The notes: generated by a model from the letters alone, not told the origin. A stretch of 64,000 nt of DNA from Amaranthus tricolor (GCF_026212465.1 NC_080058.1:9377485-9441484), one strand, 5' to 3'. Shown: positions 49,294 through 61,622, counted from the stretch's first letter. Numbers and translations are program-made.

Positions 49294-52200
49294 CAGTTTT
49301 ATGATGTTTCAACTTATCTCATTTGTGTTTAAGTGACATTTCATGCTTGCTGTCTTACTCCGACTTAATTTAACGCTCGTGACTCCAACTCTTGTCTTCG
49401 TCTTTCTAACTTAGCATCTACCTTTCATCTACCGAAACAACGTTGTCAAAAAACAATATGCACTATGGAACATCTTCTTGGAACAATTGAGTATCTCATG
49501 TTGGATTGTTGCAAAAAGAAAAGGGCTTAGGTTCGAACCTTGGTGAAATCCAATTGTGCTAGGAAAATCCTCTGGTTTGCCACCACCTGACCCGACATTT
49601 TGTCTTTGCTTTTCCAAACATATTTTTGCACTATATTAATGTATCTCTTAAAAATATTCTTTGTCGTTGCTCCTTAAAATACTTCTCTTAATACCCTGTT
49701 CTATGACTTATCCAAGTCAATGAAACTCATGGGCAAATTTTTTTCCCTTCTATATTTGTCTCATAAGATGAATTGCTTTTTTTTGTAGATCTTCTAGGCT
49801 TGAATATGTTCTTTAATATACTCGTACATCGTCTCATTCGTAGTTCTATCACTCTTTTCTATAACTTTGTAGTGCATAGTAAAAAATCACGAATGTCATC
49901 ACGATTGCCTAATATATAGAATAATAGATTATAATGACGATTAGTACATGATTTTAAATCACAAGTTACATAACGAAAAAAGTTGTTATCAAACGGCCGT
50001 TTTGTAACATAACAAATGTTACTTGAAATGAAATTCAATTCAATACGAGAAACGAAAACTGAAACGAGAAGCGTTAATTTTTATTCAAAAATGTAGGAAA
50101 AGTAGGCACAATTTTATTTTACAAATTTAGAATAATTTGTGAATTACAGTCTTAAAGTTTAGCAATTTTGTGAATTGTAGTCTTAATTTTTATTTTTTGC
50201 GAATTAGAGCCACCAAAGTAACAAAGTTTGCAGATTCAAGCCAAAACACAAAATTCCGACCATTTTGGTGGTCGAAATTTTTGGTAAAGTGGTCAGAAAT
50301 CTGTGATTTTGGCCTAAACTTGTAAACTCTAACACTTTGGTGGCTGTAATTTGCAAAAAATAAACGTTGAGACTGTAATTCGCAAAAGTGCTAAACTTTA
50401 AGGCTGTAATTCGCAAACTATTCAAAAAGACATAAAATAAAATGAGTAAAAAAGGTAAGAAAAGAAAATGTCTAAAAAGAAAAAATAAGGATAAACGAAA
50501 AGAATAAAGCTTCAGTGAATTTTTATTATATATATGTTTTTGGGATTGAAAAAAATCAGTTGTTGAATGTAGTTTTGGAAATGTTAATCTAGAGTTTTAG
50601 AATTGAAGATTCAGCAATAAGATTCGGTGGAAAGTTTCTAGTTTCGCGTAACTATGAACATAACGACCTCATTTTCATTGCGCGTGTACAACTTATGAGT
50701 TTTATTTCTTGATAGTTGGAACCATCTTGCACATCTCCTTTGTTCTTCTAAATGGGCCCGTAATTCTTCTGCTTCATTAATTGCTCATCTTGTACGTCCT
50801 CCAAATTTTGTTGAATAAATTAGTTGGTTAAGTCATTTCGATTAGCTCAAGTCATTTCGATTAGTTGGTTAAGTTATTTCGATTAGCCCGTAATTCGAGT
50901 AATACAATTTTTCATCTTTGTCCTGGTAGACTCTGCATCCGAAAACATCCCTCAATTAGCTTCTTAACAATCTTCTCGGCCAAAAACTTCCACAATATCC
51001 TCTTTTAAAACTTCCACAATATCCTCTTTTAATCTCCACCATCTAATCCTTTATTCTTCTTTGACTTTCTCTTCCTTGGTCTTTCTTGTAAGTGAACATC
51101 CAAAACAAGAAGGTTGTGTCAGGTGGTTGTACACTCTCTTGACAACTACCTCAATCTACCCCTCTTGTCAAAAATTATTTAATTTGAGTTGCATACTCTT
51201 GTTTAAAAAGTCACCAAATAAAATCTTTCTTCATAAACCATATCTAAGCAACCAACTAGTCGTATGAAAGTGCAAAATCCACAATGGTCAATACTTTTGC
51301 ATTCTTACTTTCTTAGTTCAATAGCTTAAACTTCCATATGTGCTTTCGTAGCCACTACGACATACCCTAACATGCCTATTCAGTTCCTCTCGATATACAA
51401 TTTCTTTGTCAATAGCATGTTTATATTTTATCAGCTCGATCCTAAAATGTCCTTTTATTTGATACCTCAATCCCATTTACGGTGCATAGACACTTATGTT
51501 CAAAATCAATACCATATACAATCTTTAAAGGGGGGCAGTTATGAATTGTCATTCCTTCCATAAGAGAAGTTAAGAAGTTCACAAGGAAAAACAATCTACA
51601 ATGGGACGTGCAAGAGGGAGAAGCTACTTAAGTCCTTAGGAAGTTGCCTAAATCTTTAAAGAAGTAATTTGATTTTGGCACTAACAATCGCGTGTATTTA
51701 GCCATTAGAAGTCTTTAATTGCATTATAGATATGATTTTTTAGACAAACATAAAAAAGTTGGAGTTTTATAACAATCACCTTTGTGCTTGACTGTTGTAT
51801 TTAAAGTAGAAAGTTCCTCTACCCGTGTGAGCTTTTTTTCTTAGGATTCTTTGACTCTTCTTGTGGTGTGTGATGTGTCATATCTGAGAGGACTAAAGCC
51901 TTGCCATACTATTTTCTCATACATTCTCTTAAACAGAACTCTATTTGTTCTTGTTGTGGTGTCTCTGAAGTCTTATCAACAAGATCTTCATTCCTTTCCT
52001 AACCTCTTCATCCTTTATGGCATTTTTAATCCTCAAAACAAACGCATCTTATTTCCTTTCATCACTGACGGCCTTCCATTGCTTTTGTTTCTTCTTCTTT
52101 GATGCACATGAAGTTGTTCTCTTCACAATATGCACTATCAAACTTAAGGTGTTCTTATTAATTATTGACGGAGGGAAATGCACAAATGTAACGTCTTAAA

Positions 52201-52330
52201 CCTTGGTTTCCTAACCTAAAACATTAATCCACCCCTCATCTTCAACTCTACGTTATTCAATGGCTAAACCAAAGTAAAGGCCAACAGCTACAAGTTTCTC
52301 ATCAAGTTCTCCTCAATTTCATCATTGGCA
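48640..52330 (-). mobile_element. RTE-like LINE remnant
   Basis: Degraded reverse transcriptase is readable on the minus strand. FIDLDKS-type sequence (49720-49740), then FPSTIGFHQGSNLSPFLFATI (49575-49510), a broken FADDIV region (49480-49430), and LSRSKTASMKCH (49370-49330) come in the right order for LINE ORF2. The C-terminal part (VPLYGLKC, KMKENHLIWF) follows at 49130-48900. The 3' end contains AATCCTTTGGGATTAAGGCT near 48665, close to the conserved tail of plant RTE LINEs. Lys/Arg-rich sequence (LQERPRKRKSKK) from the endonuclease-linker side is seen near 51060-51110. The right border is approximate. A poly-T run of 33 interrupts it at 49261-49293. Frames are heavily broken. Confidence 0.72.
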
Positions 52331-52859
52331 ATGCATATGAAGCCTAGTTTAAAAAAGCACGCCGAATGCGCTAGGCGCAGTCTGGCGAGAAGAAAAAAGC
52401 TTCGCATAGCTTACGTATGTTTTTTAAAAGTTGTATTGTGTAAAGTCTGTCTTTGACTCTTTCTTTAAAATGTCATCAACCTAACCACTTTACCTGCATA
52501 TTTTATTGATATAGTTTTGTTTATCCTCTATTTCAGATGCTTCACATAGAGCAAATAAAGATCACGAAGAGGATGCAAACGAGGAAACGGCACTAATATT
52601 GGGGCTCTGATGTTATTTTTTGTATCAGCACTGGAATCTGGATATCTATCAAAACCAAAAAGGTCAACATAATAGAGTTAGTACTCTTCTAAAGTTCTAG
52701 TTGTATCCGAGACAACTTGGTTGCTTGCACTTGTTATTGAAAGCCTCGACTTGTGTTCCCAAGAGTTTCTCATTTCACTCAAAATTTTGAGTTTTGTTTT
52801 GGGGGGTGGGAGTTGTAAGTTACCCCTTAATTCAATATTTGTGCACTGTAGGAGGTGAA

Positions 52860-53215
52860 TAGATGTTGAAAAACATAAATCCCGAGGTGGAGACTTACAG
52901 GCTCACATGATGTTGATAGATATGTATTGCAAAGGAGTGGCTAGTCAAGCTAGCACTTTGTTTGAAATTTGAATCAATGATTGGGAAAGGTCACACTCCA
53001 AATATCATCTCGTACAAGGCTTAATGAATGGTTGTTGATCATGTGGTGAAATGGGCAATGTGGTAAAGCTATTGGCTTTGATGTGAGAAGATGACTGCAA
53101 ATATCATGTTATCACTTTGCACAGCTTAACAAAGGATATCACGAGTCTAAAAATGTTGACGAAGTTCTCCATCTGCTTTATCCGAGGCCTCCGAAAGGTT
53201 TAAACTCTCATTCGC
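52860..53215 (+). pseudogene. Decayed PPR repeats, distal part of the RFL relic
   Basis: Across frame changes one can read LMLIDMYCK, SQA-TLFE, MIGKGHTPNIISYKALMNGC, GEMGNVVKLL and SKNVDEVLHLL. These are consecutive C-terminal-type repeats of RFL PPR proteins. With the 5' part at 44799-46070 it suggests one original gene split by LINE and other insertions. A tandem paralogue is the alternative. Confidence 0.75.
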
Positions 53216-53503
53216 TTCCAACAGATGTATTCACTTAAAAATTCAATAGTAATTTATTAACCTACTTTTGGGTTATGTTCAGTTTTTAGTTCCCATTTCT
53301 TTGTTAGAAATATACTTCTATTCAATACCTTGGCGTAGTTTGATTGTAGTCAAAGTATGTCGATTGCCATTGTTTGTTCACTTGGAAAGATAATTATTTT
53401 TGTTTAGATTACTCTAATTTTATCAGATTTGCTTCTTCTGCTTCTGCTTATAAAATGCAAGATCATTAGGATGATCTAGGAGAGATTGACGCATGGCTTT
53501 GCT

Positions 53504-56028
53504 TAGTGATGGCCACGGTCCGGGTTGGGCCGGTTCCGTTCCGGTTCCTTGTGGAACCTGATTCGAACGTTCCGGTTCCGGTTCCGGGCAGTTCATAAGG
53601 CGGTTCCGGCGGTTCCAACTCTCGGGTCGGGTGGGTCGGACAATCGGTTCCATTCTTATTTTTCCTTTAAATATAATATAAAAATACTATAATAATGCGG
53701 ACGTACCTTTGATGATTACTTGATTATAAGCGAAATTCATTGCTTGTCATCGTTATCAAAATATTTACTAAAAAGAAGGAAAAAAATAAATTAATAAGAA
53801 ACGATAAAAATGATTAATAAAAAAAGAGGGAGAAAATGGACTTGAACCTAGTGTCGAAGGAATACTAAGCTGCCTAGTATCCCGAAGGAATTAAAGCCCA
53901 CGTAGTTCTTTGTCATACCTTTTATTTGTAGTTGTTGAATGTTGATTGATCGTTGTCCGATATTCATGATCCTATTCGTCTTCGTCATCATCATCTTGTT
54001 GGTTAGATGCTTCCGCTGCTCCTCCTGACGATGATGCAGATGTATCCATCATCATCCATGGATCATCATCGTCTTGATCATCATCGTTCTTGAGTCCTTG
54101 TGTTTGGAGCTCCGCTTGATTCCAATCTTTCTTGCAAACACATATTTGAATAGTATGTGGAGCAAGACGAGATCTCTTTTCGTCTAGAACTCTTCTACCT
54201 GCACTAAAAGCAGAATTCGACGCAATCGTAGAAGCAGGAATTGCAAGGATATACTTTGCAGTTCTTGATAATATGGGAAATTTAATGGATTTTTCTTTTC
54301 ACCATTCTAAAATATTATAGCTACCTTGGTCAATTTCAAAGTGATGTTTAAGATAATTATCTAGTTCTAAATATGAAGCGGAGAGTGAGGAAGAAGATGG
54401 TCCTACAAAACTATCATCTTGGCTTATTATGTTAGCTATTACGGGATTATAATAAGTGGGACGTGCCCGAGACGCTAGCACGTCTAGACGTATTGCGACT
54501 TGGGTTATATACACTAGAATAGTAATCATAAAGTTCTGCTAAAAGTTTTTTACAATTTCTAACATAATTATGTACATCACTAGGCGGACGATTTAATGAT
54601 TTGTAGTAAAATCCAATTACTCTAGTAAGGATTTTCGTCTTAAAAAATGCGTCTAAAATTGTCGCAATTCTATAAATAAAAGGAAAATCAGTAAAATACG
54701 TCTTCCACTTGTCCATCATATCTGCAAGAATCGGCTTTAAATATATATTAGTATCATCATGAGAATGTTTAAGAAGATGATAAAAAATAGTAATACATTC
54801 ACTTATTACTAAGTGGACGTTTGATTCGTAAACATATGAAAAAATGTTTGTTAAAAGATCCCGTACCACCACCTAACACGTATTCACAAAACATAATAAA
54901 TGAATTTTTAATACATTCTTGATTTAGAAAATATAAATATCATGTACTTATTCCTGCTGAAATTGTATGAAACTAAGGGCTTTACCCCTTGACTTTCAAA
55001 AATTTGACAAGTGCATAAGAAAACATCTGGATTATCGGTTGGTTCTTTTGTAAAATAAGAGCACACATGTGAAACAACTCTACCACTAGGAGGTGGCATT
55101 GAAGAATAAATAAATAAATAATAATTTAAAATTTAATCAATTTGAAGAATAAAATTATAAAACTAACCGATACTTTGAAAATTGACTCGTTTACCACGAG
55201 CTTGTCTTTGTTGTTGTTGTTGTTGTAGTTGTTCTTCATGTGATCTCGTTGATGACTGTCGAGATCTATGTATCCCAATAGAGGTCGTTGGTTCCTCTTC
55301 TTGTTCTTGTTCTTCTTCCATTTGTATTTCTCTTTCTACTTCTTCTGCATAATCATGTAATTCTTGGTCGTACCCTTCTGGATAATTTGGTTCAAAATTA
55401 TAATTACTAACCGAAGGTGTTGTTGATACCGACGGAGTTGAAGTGGCCTTTTTTTTGGAGCTAGAACCTCCCAATAATTTTGCCACTTTAGAGGCTTTTT
55501 TCAAAAAAGAAAACATGATAATATTAAAATAATAATGGAATTAAGAAATAAATAAATAATTAAAAGACTAATTATGTAATTAAGAAATAATTAAAAGATT
55601 AATTATGTAATTAAGAGAATAATTGCATTTGCGTAATTAAGTAGAGAGAGTAGGAGAAGAGATGAATTGTGAATGAAAATGATTGAAAGTGTGGAGTATT
55701 TATACAAAAAATCCCCAACGGCTAGTTTTTGAAAGGTTCCAAAGAACCGCTGGGCCGGGTGAACCGCCCGGTTCCTGGTCCGGTTCCAAGGAACCGTTGG
55801 TCTGGGTGAACCGGTCGGTCCGGTTCCCGGTTCCGGGGAACTTGTGGTCCGGGAGAACTGGCCCGCGGTTCTTTGGTCTGGTTCGGGCGGTTTTTTCCGA
55901 CAACGTTTTTTCCGGCGGTTTCACGGTTTTGCGGTTCGAGCCAATTCGGAACCTGTCGCGAACGGTTTTGATTCCGGGACGGTTTCAAGTGGTTCGGAAC
56001 CGGGTAACTCGTTCCGTGGCCTTCACTA
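53504..56028 (-). mobile_element. hAT element, internally deleted
   Basis: A 2525-bp element with ends TAGTGATGGCCACGG (left) and TAGTGAAGGCCACGG (reverse complement of right). It is flanked by GCTTTGCT (53496-53503) and GCTGTGCT (56029-56036), an 8-bp duplication with one mismatch. Both ends, 53515-53650 and 55735-56015, are packed with GGTTCC/GGAACC motifs, the subterminal repeats to which hAT transposases bind. Transposase parts lie on the minus strand between them. Frames such as 55683-56042 are readings of these GC-rich repeats. Confidence 0.9.
53972..55516 (-). pseudogene. hAT transposase with BED finger and HATC domain, broken
   Basis: The first exon (55516-55163) begins MFSFLKKASKVAK and is rich in Glu and Gln. 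A BED-type zinc finger piece follows (55080-54960: SYFTKEPTDNPDVFLCTCQI), truncated early. Most of the central RNase H region is missing. The later part (54872-54447: LLTNIFSYVYESNVHLVISECITIF, FPFIYRIATILDAFFK) resembles the DUF4413-type segment of plant hAT transposases. After a frame change near 54490 the C-terminal HATC dimerisation domain is nearly complete (KSIKFPILSRTAKYILAIPASTIASNSAFSAGRRVL). One stop, TGA at 54301-54299, replaces the second Trp of the usual WWK start of HATC. The protein ends in an Asp-rich tail at 53972. Confidence 0.85.
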
Positions 56029-56036
56029 GCTGTGCT

Positions 56037-57083
56037 GATTAAAGCACTATATGCTACCAGGTTTTTCTTGCTCCTATCTCTTCGTATGTTTATGTTTTCT
56101 GTACAATCAAAATTTCTTATCAGAAACTGTTATTTTATTTGGTATATATAAAGAAAATTTTTGAGGTTACAAGGGTGTTTATTAATAATCATGCTGATCG
56201 AATATTTCTTTCAGATAGTATTACTGATTAGCAACTATTATATTTACGTGTTAACTCTTGGGGGTTATTTTTCCCTGAAAAGTTTTCAAAAATGCAGAGT
56301 TCTGTTGTTCTAACAAAGACTTACATTGGTTCTTGTTCAGATTATTGGTTGAAAATTTTCTGTTTATTTGTTAGCTAATAGTCAATCTGTTTAAGCCATG
56401 TGTCACGAAGATGTTTAATAGAACTTAAATGTTAGTTATTTGTTGTTTATTAGAGAAAATGAGTGAAAATCCAAAAATCATCAAAAAATTATACTTCCTC
56501 CTATTCAGCTTATGTGTCCTATTTCTTTTTATGGTCAAGTCACTTTAATTGTCCTATTTTTATTTTTGGTATGGGTTTTTGACTTTTATGTCCTTAGAAG
56601 CTTTATCTTATTTTCAATTATACCCTCCATCACCCATACTAATTTTCCTCCCTTATATTAAAATCCCATAATACCACTCTCTTTCCTACCCTTAGGGTTC
56701 CACTTTTGACTCTCCTTAAAATCCGTAAAAAGTCAAATGGGACTCTTAAGGTGAATAGGAGGGATTATATATTTTTTGATTTAGCCTATAAGTTAGTTTT
56801 TCAACTTGTTTAAAGGCCATTTACCTAATAGTTTTTGGCTGTTAGACAACTAAAAAAACCATAAAACCAATAGCTAAAAACAACCAAAAAGCTTAAAGCT
56901 AACCAAATTATGATGATACAAAAAAATTAGAAAATACTAAAAGTCTGTATGGTTACTTATTTATCTTACATGTTGCAATATACACAAGATCTTAAGCATC
57001 AAAAAGATAAAGCAAAACTTGTACTTCCAAAACTAGCCACAATTAATTGAGTTTCTCAAATCTAAAACATAAGATCTGGAGAG
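56037..57083. other. Intergenic DNA between hAT and CBP60
   Basis: Contains a Stowaway MITE (56494-56764) and the probable 3' untranslated region of the minus-strand CBP60 gene just below 57084. No other gene was seen. Confidence 0.5.
56494..56764. mobile_element. Stowaway MITE
   Basis: Left end CTTCCTCCTATTCAGCTTAT; reverse complement of the right end ATCCCTCCTATTCACCTTAA, with TA on both sides. About 270 bp and non-coding. It lies about 320 bp past the CBP60 stop codon. Confidence 0.82.
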
Positions 57084-60000
57084 TCATTGAAGCTTGCGCT
57101 TCTTTTTTGGGGCACTAAGATCTTCCTGAACTGTAATCATGAACAGTGTAGCAGCTCTGGTCACATAACATGCAGCTAATAGCTTACTGGTAGCATGGTC
57201 ATGGACTGAACCTTCAACATTCCTCCGTTCCTCCATCTGTGCTGTCTGAATGTACTCTGGACTGGTAGTATTCCATTCTGTATCCTCTAAGCACCGTCTT
57301 TGGCTGCCTCCAAAATATTCATAAAGACCTGATAAATCATAAGAGTTAGCACAATGTTCTAGAAATTATATTAATCTTATTTGCAATATTATTACATTGG
57401 CAACATATATTATGTATGGGGCTTCAACCGATTTGAACTAGTATGAACTATGAAGCCATATCTTTGGTTTTGCAGTTAGCAAATTTTCAATTATATATTG
57501 CAAATAATAGCCATAGATTTATTTATCTGCCTCTATTGTTTTTTCATTGTAAAATAAAAGTTCATTTTCTTAATGCCATTTGAAAAATTTGTTATTAGGT
57601 TTGTACACGACAACACCCACACACTTAATGAGGTTTGTCTTAAACCCAATTGGTTGTAGAAGGATCAATCCATCACGTTTATACGTTAGTTAACCTCTTT
57701 CTAATTCTTATAAGTGAAATTGTATGTGGGTTATTTTCCAACATCATTGAGCAGTGTTTTGTCATTGTAAAATCAATAAATTAGTACATACCTAGATTCA
57801 CGGTATCCATTAGTGCAGCAAGGTCGGCGCTATTGGAATAGGAACTAGTGGATGATGTCAGCGTTTGTCCTGGTTGCTGTTGCTCATCAGGAATTGTTAG
57901 ATCCATGATCTCTTTCCACTCTAGTCCAAATAAGAAGTTGTTATTGGGATCGGTACTAGTGGATAATGTCGGTATTGGTCCTGATTTCTGTTGCTCTTTT
58001 TCTTGTAGTTGAACACTAAATGTGTTTCCAGGTTCTTTAGGAACTGTTCTCTGATTGCTAGTGAAATCATCTAATGTAAGCTCATTCCGTTTTTCGTATG
58101 CAGTACGCCTTAGTTTATATGCTTCTTCCTGAAAAATCAAAATCACGATGTCAAGGTTTTCGTTGATTGGCCATGTGCAAATTCTTTCTTCATTTAGTCA
58201 TCTAATCTAAGTATTAAAAAGCTCAGACAACATTGTAGAAAAAACACTACCTTCAGGTGGTCATCAAGGGATTCAAATGGCTGGCTCATTTGACCGTTTA
58301 ACAAAACACTTATAATGTTGAAACCACAATCTAGTGAAAGGCTATTCCCTGATGCAGGATCATAGTATCTCAAACGCTTGTTTGGTAACTTGCATGCTTC
58401 AGCGTTTTTTACTATTGCATCCCAATTTTTTCCAGTAACACCTAGAATCTGAATTTTGACAAGAACCAAAAATTAGTTGCCATCACTAGCATATTCAGAT
58501 TTCGGACTTTCTTAGCAGTCAAGATTGATTTGGTAAGTTATAGTCCTTACAGTTTTCATTTTCTCTGCATCTGTATGATATAGTTGTAGGAAATCCTCCA
58601 CTGTATGCACGTTCTTTTCAAGTGCTCTCTTATAAATCGGCCCAGTTTTGCCTATATTTTTCAGACGCCATAATTCATCTTCCAGAGACGGAATTTCTTT
58701 TTTTTGATCAGCTGAATTAAGAGGAGAATACCATTTAGCATTAATTGAACATTGAATAATATGGAAGCAAAAATGGAATAACGCAGACGATAACTATTAT
58801 GCGACATAAGTCGGAGATGACATGAAAAGCTCCAAGCTACCTACAGGGAGGTGAACTTACCTCTTAGGCGGCCTTCTTTTACCATGAATGATTTACTGAC
58901 TGCTGGCTTTACAACAATTCCGCTATTTATGACTTTGGCCCCAAGCCTGAACGTTCCATTTCTCATTGATGCTGAGTTATCAGTGAATAAAATACCAGAA
59001 AGGCTAGCCGACCCTCCACTCAGCAAAACCTCACAGTTTCCCTTCAATAGAGGCCCTTTATCTTTCCTCGGGCTAACAACATTCTTTTGGTAAATTTCTA
59101 CTGTTAAATCATTTTTACAGTCCTCAACCACAAAGTCCCCCTGAAGAACTTCAATCTTAACTTTCAAAGGAGAACTAGGGTCAGATTCTACTTTATTCCC
59201 AGAATCATCGCACAGCTCGATTGTGATTGAAGCACCCAGGTCTTCTATTTTCTCGTTGGTATATAGCGTCTCTGGTAATTCTCCCTTGAAGCTCAAATGG
59301 AAGCTCCTCGAGGCAGATGACTCAGCCTGATGAGGCAATGGACTGCGGCAAGGGTCAATCTTAACTTGTTAATATGGGACAGATAGTGTTAGATTATGTA
59401 TAGCAGCTCTATGTATAACGGTTACATGTATTACGGTTATTTAGCATAAGTAAGTATTATAGCAGTTGCTTATTAGAAGCAGTTACTTCAAGCAGTTTCT
59501 TTGAACTCTTGTATAAATAAACACCATTACAATTGAATGAAAAAACACACAGAAATTATAAAAAACACAAAACTTATTGTTAAACCAAATATCAGATAGC
59601 TAAGAAGCTAATCTAATCAAACAAATTACTTATATCAGAGGAATAGATCTTGTAAGTAACCTAGATTTAGATCTATTCAATCAAGTCATCAAATTTATTT
59701 TTTGATGAGATGAGAAGAAAAATCTTTAACCAGAGCTTTATCCATTCAATCCTTCCAATCTTGAGCGAGCTCCTAGTACTTTGGTTGCAAATTCTAGTTA
59801 TGAGATGGCGAACAACCACAAGCTTTAGAACATCTAAATTTTCTTTGTGTAATGTAAGATGTTAATCTCCCTTATTTTGATGGGTGTCTAACATTTATAA
59901 TTCTTTAGTTTCAGATTATTATGGATTAAAATGCTCGTACTTCTTATTAATGTGTTTGTGAAGTTGCAAATGATGTTTGCTACAAGAGTGCATCGAAAAC

Positions 60001-61275
60001 AACCTCTCTGTTATCTCTAACACGAGCAAGGTTGGGTAGATATGATCATTCCAATTTGAGATTCACTTAATGAGACTGGGGTAAAGACATGTTGTAAAGC
60101 AAGATTTTATCTGCTTTTGGTCAATAAAGGAAGGCCAAACACTTGTATAGTTTTAGGTTTCACTAAATCTTAGTTTTGAGCAAGTGAACACCAGATTCAT
60201 CCAACAACTGAGCAGGATACAGTTCTATTAAGCACAGAAAGGAAATCAGAGAATCAACAGTACCTTAGATTGGAAGGCAGGACAGATTTTTGCAAGGCCA
60301 GACAGGGTAGGAGTACTCTGTTTATAGTATTTTCAACCTGTTTATAAAAAACAACCACAAAAAATATTGTTAATGGTGACTCAAACTAGCAAGCACCATT
60401 TAAGAAGATGAGTATGGATCAAAGAGGAGGTCCGCGGGGCGCGGAGTGCGTTCTGTCTCCATTTCGCGGCTCGCGTAGTTGTACACGGCTCGCGAAATGG
60501 CGATTTCTTTTCACGGGAGGTGTCTTTTGGACGGTTACTTTGTGTTTATTATGTAATAACTTCCTTTTATTGGGCATTAGTATATAAACTCCCAATTTAG
60601 GATTAATATATGATCATTCACAAAATTGGGAGAGATCACAAAAGAGCCATCAATTTGTGAGTGTGATTGAGATTCATTTTTTAATTGTTTGCGATCATAG
60701 TGAAATTATTTAATCTTAGTGCTGGTGGATGTAGCTATCACATCCATAGTGAACCACGTTAAATCTCTCGTGTCAATTTCTTATTTTGCATCGAATTTTC
60801 TTATTGTTTCATTATTATTCAACGAACTTGGCACAATAAAAAAGGTTATAAGGCTGTCGATAGAGGAAAGAAAGAAGGATAATGAGAATTGTTCAGAAGA
60901 TGAACTAGAACTACCTTTATTAATGAATCTTTAATCCCCTCCAACCAAGTAATTATCTCACTTTTACTTGTACAAACACTGCACACTCTACAAAGCACAA
61001 AGTCAAAGTCAATGTCAAAATCAACACCCATGGTAGCAAGAATAATTCTTATTAGATTGATGATGAATATGATAATCCATAATCACACAATATATAAAGT
61101 TAGGAGTATTTGTTAGATTTATCATTAACAGGGATAAAATTGCGTAAGTCTGAATCACCTTAGGTGGGAGACACTTAATAGCATTGAGGTGAAGCATAAC
61201 TCACCCACAAGGATTGAATTGTGGAGATGGTTGATGGTGATGGCGTTTGTCGTTGGAAAACCTTTTGGACTCCAT
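57084..61275 (-). CDS. CBP60-family calmodulin-binding transcription factor
   Basis: Exons from 5' to 3' on the minus strand: 61275-61205 (MESKRFSNDKRHHHQPS), a probable exon from 60910 to about 60840 (SSSSSEQFSLSFFLSSIDSLI), 60337-60264, 59342-58861, 58711-58551, 58448-58251, 58128-57792 and 57328-57084. All junctions except the 3' end of exon 2 are GT-AG and agree in phase. The exon at 59342 starts the CBP60 domain (SFHLSFKGELPETLYT, DLGASITIELCD, PLLKGNCEVLL, GILFTDNSAS, FRLGAKV). The next two carry ELWRLKNIGKTGPIYKRAL, VEDFLQLY and ILGVTGKNWDAIVKNAEAC. The C terminus ends KKKRKLQ, a likely nuclear signal. Family members such as CBP60g and SARD1 control salicylic-acid defence genes; subgroup is unresolved. 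Two solo LTRs lie in it, and no donor is visible for exon 2 next to one of them. Confidence 0.87.
59387..59594 (+). mobile_element. Solo LTR in a CBP60 intron, with GATAG duplication
   Basis: A 208-bp block starting TGTTAGATTATG and ending AAATATCA, flanked by GATAG at 59382-59386 and 59595-59599. GTATAAATAA at 59511-59520 is a TATA box. No coding DNA is inside. It lies antisense to the gene, 45 bp upstream of the exon that starts at 59342, so it is close to that exon's acceptor and branch point. Confidence 0.85.
60368..60838 (+). mobile_element. Solo LTR of the nested-Copia family within CBP60
   Basis: It starts TGTTAATGGTGACTCAAAC and ends TTGGCACAATA, matching the LTRs at 19802-20365 and 24764-25308 (read on their coding strand) through the GC-rich CGCGGGGCGCGG block, TTCTTTTCACGGGA, and the AGCTATCAC-GTGAACCACGTTAA segment. 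It is more diverged than those two are from each other. No exact target duplication was seen. The right border lies next to the probable second exon of CBP60, in antisense orientation. Confidence 0.88.
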
Positions 61276-61619
61276 GGGATTGCTAGTAGAAAAGCTCGAA
61301 ATTAGGCAATAGAAAGAAAAGAAGAAGGAAGAGGAAGAACAATATGAGAAAGAGAGAGAAGAGGGAAGAGAGAAGAGAGAAGAGAGAAAGAGAATTGTGT
61401 ATTGAGGGATGAAAAATATTGCCTTTTCATTTCACAATAAATAGGAGAAAACTATCTCGTGAAATTTCATAGAAATGTACATATCTCTTGTAAAATTTTA
61501 TAATCAAATTAACCATGCATTGTAACTTTTTTGGTGGATTAATTGAGGTGATAAAAGACATCAATTTGTTCAGTTATTTTTAGTTGACAAAGTCAAGAGA
61601 AAAGAAATGAAAGAGTGTT
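61276..61619 (-). promoter_or_regulatory. Short region upstream of CBP60
   Basis: Only about 345 bp separate the CBP60 start codon from the PIF/Harbinger derivative. A purine-rich stretch on the plus strand (61310-61395, AGAGAGAA repeats) is a CT-rich leader on the gene strand, common in plant 5' untranslated regions. No TATA box could be assigned with confidence. Confidence 0.4.
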
Positions 61620-61622
61620 TTA

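Noticed and set aside
49490..49545. AGGTTCGAACCT resembling a tRNA B box
   Set aside because: It lies inside the reverse transcriptase remnant (FHQGSNLSPF), with no A box or cloverleaf around it.
53423..53653. 76-residue frame rich in Pro, Glu and Arg
   Set aside because: It reads the GGTTCC subterminal repeats of the hAT element. The same holds for 55683-56042 and 55700-55988.
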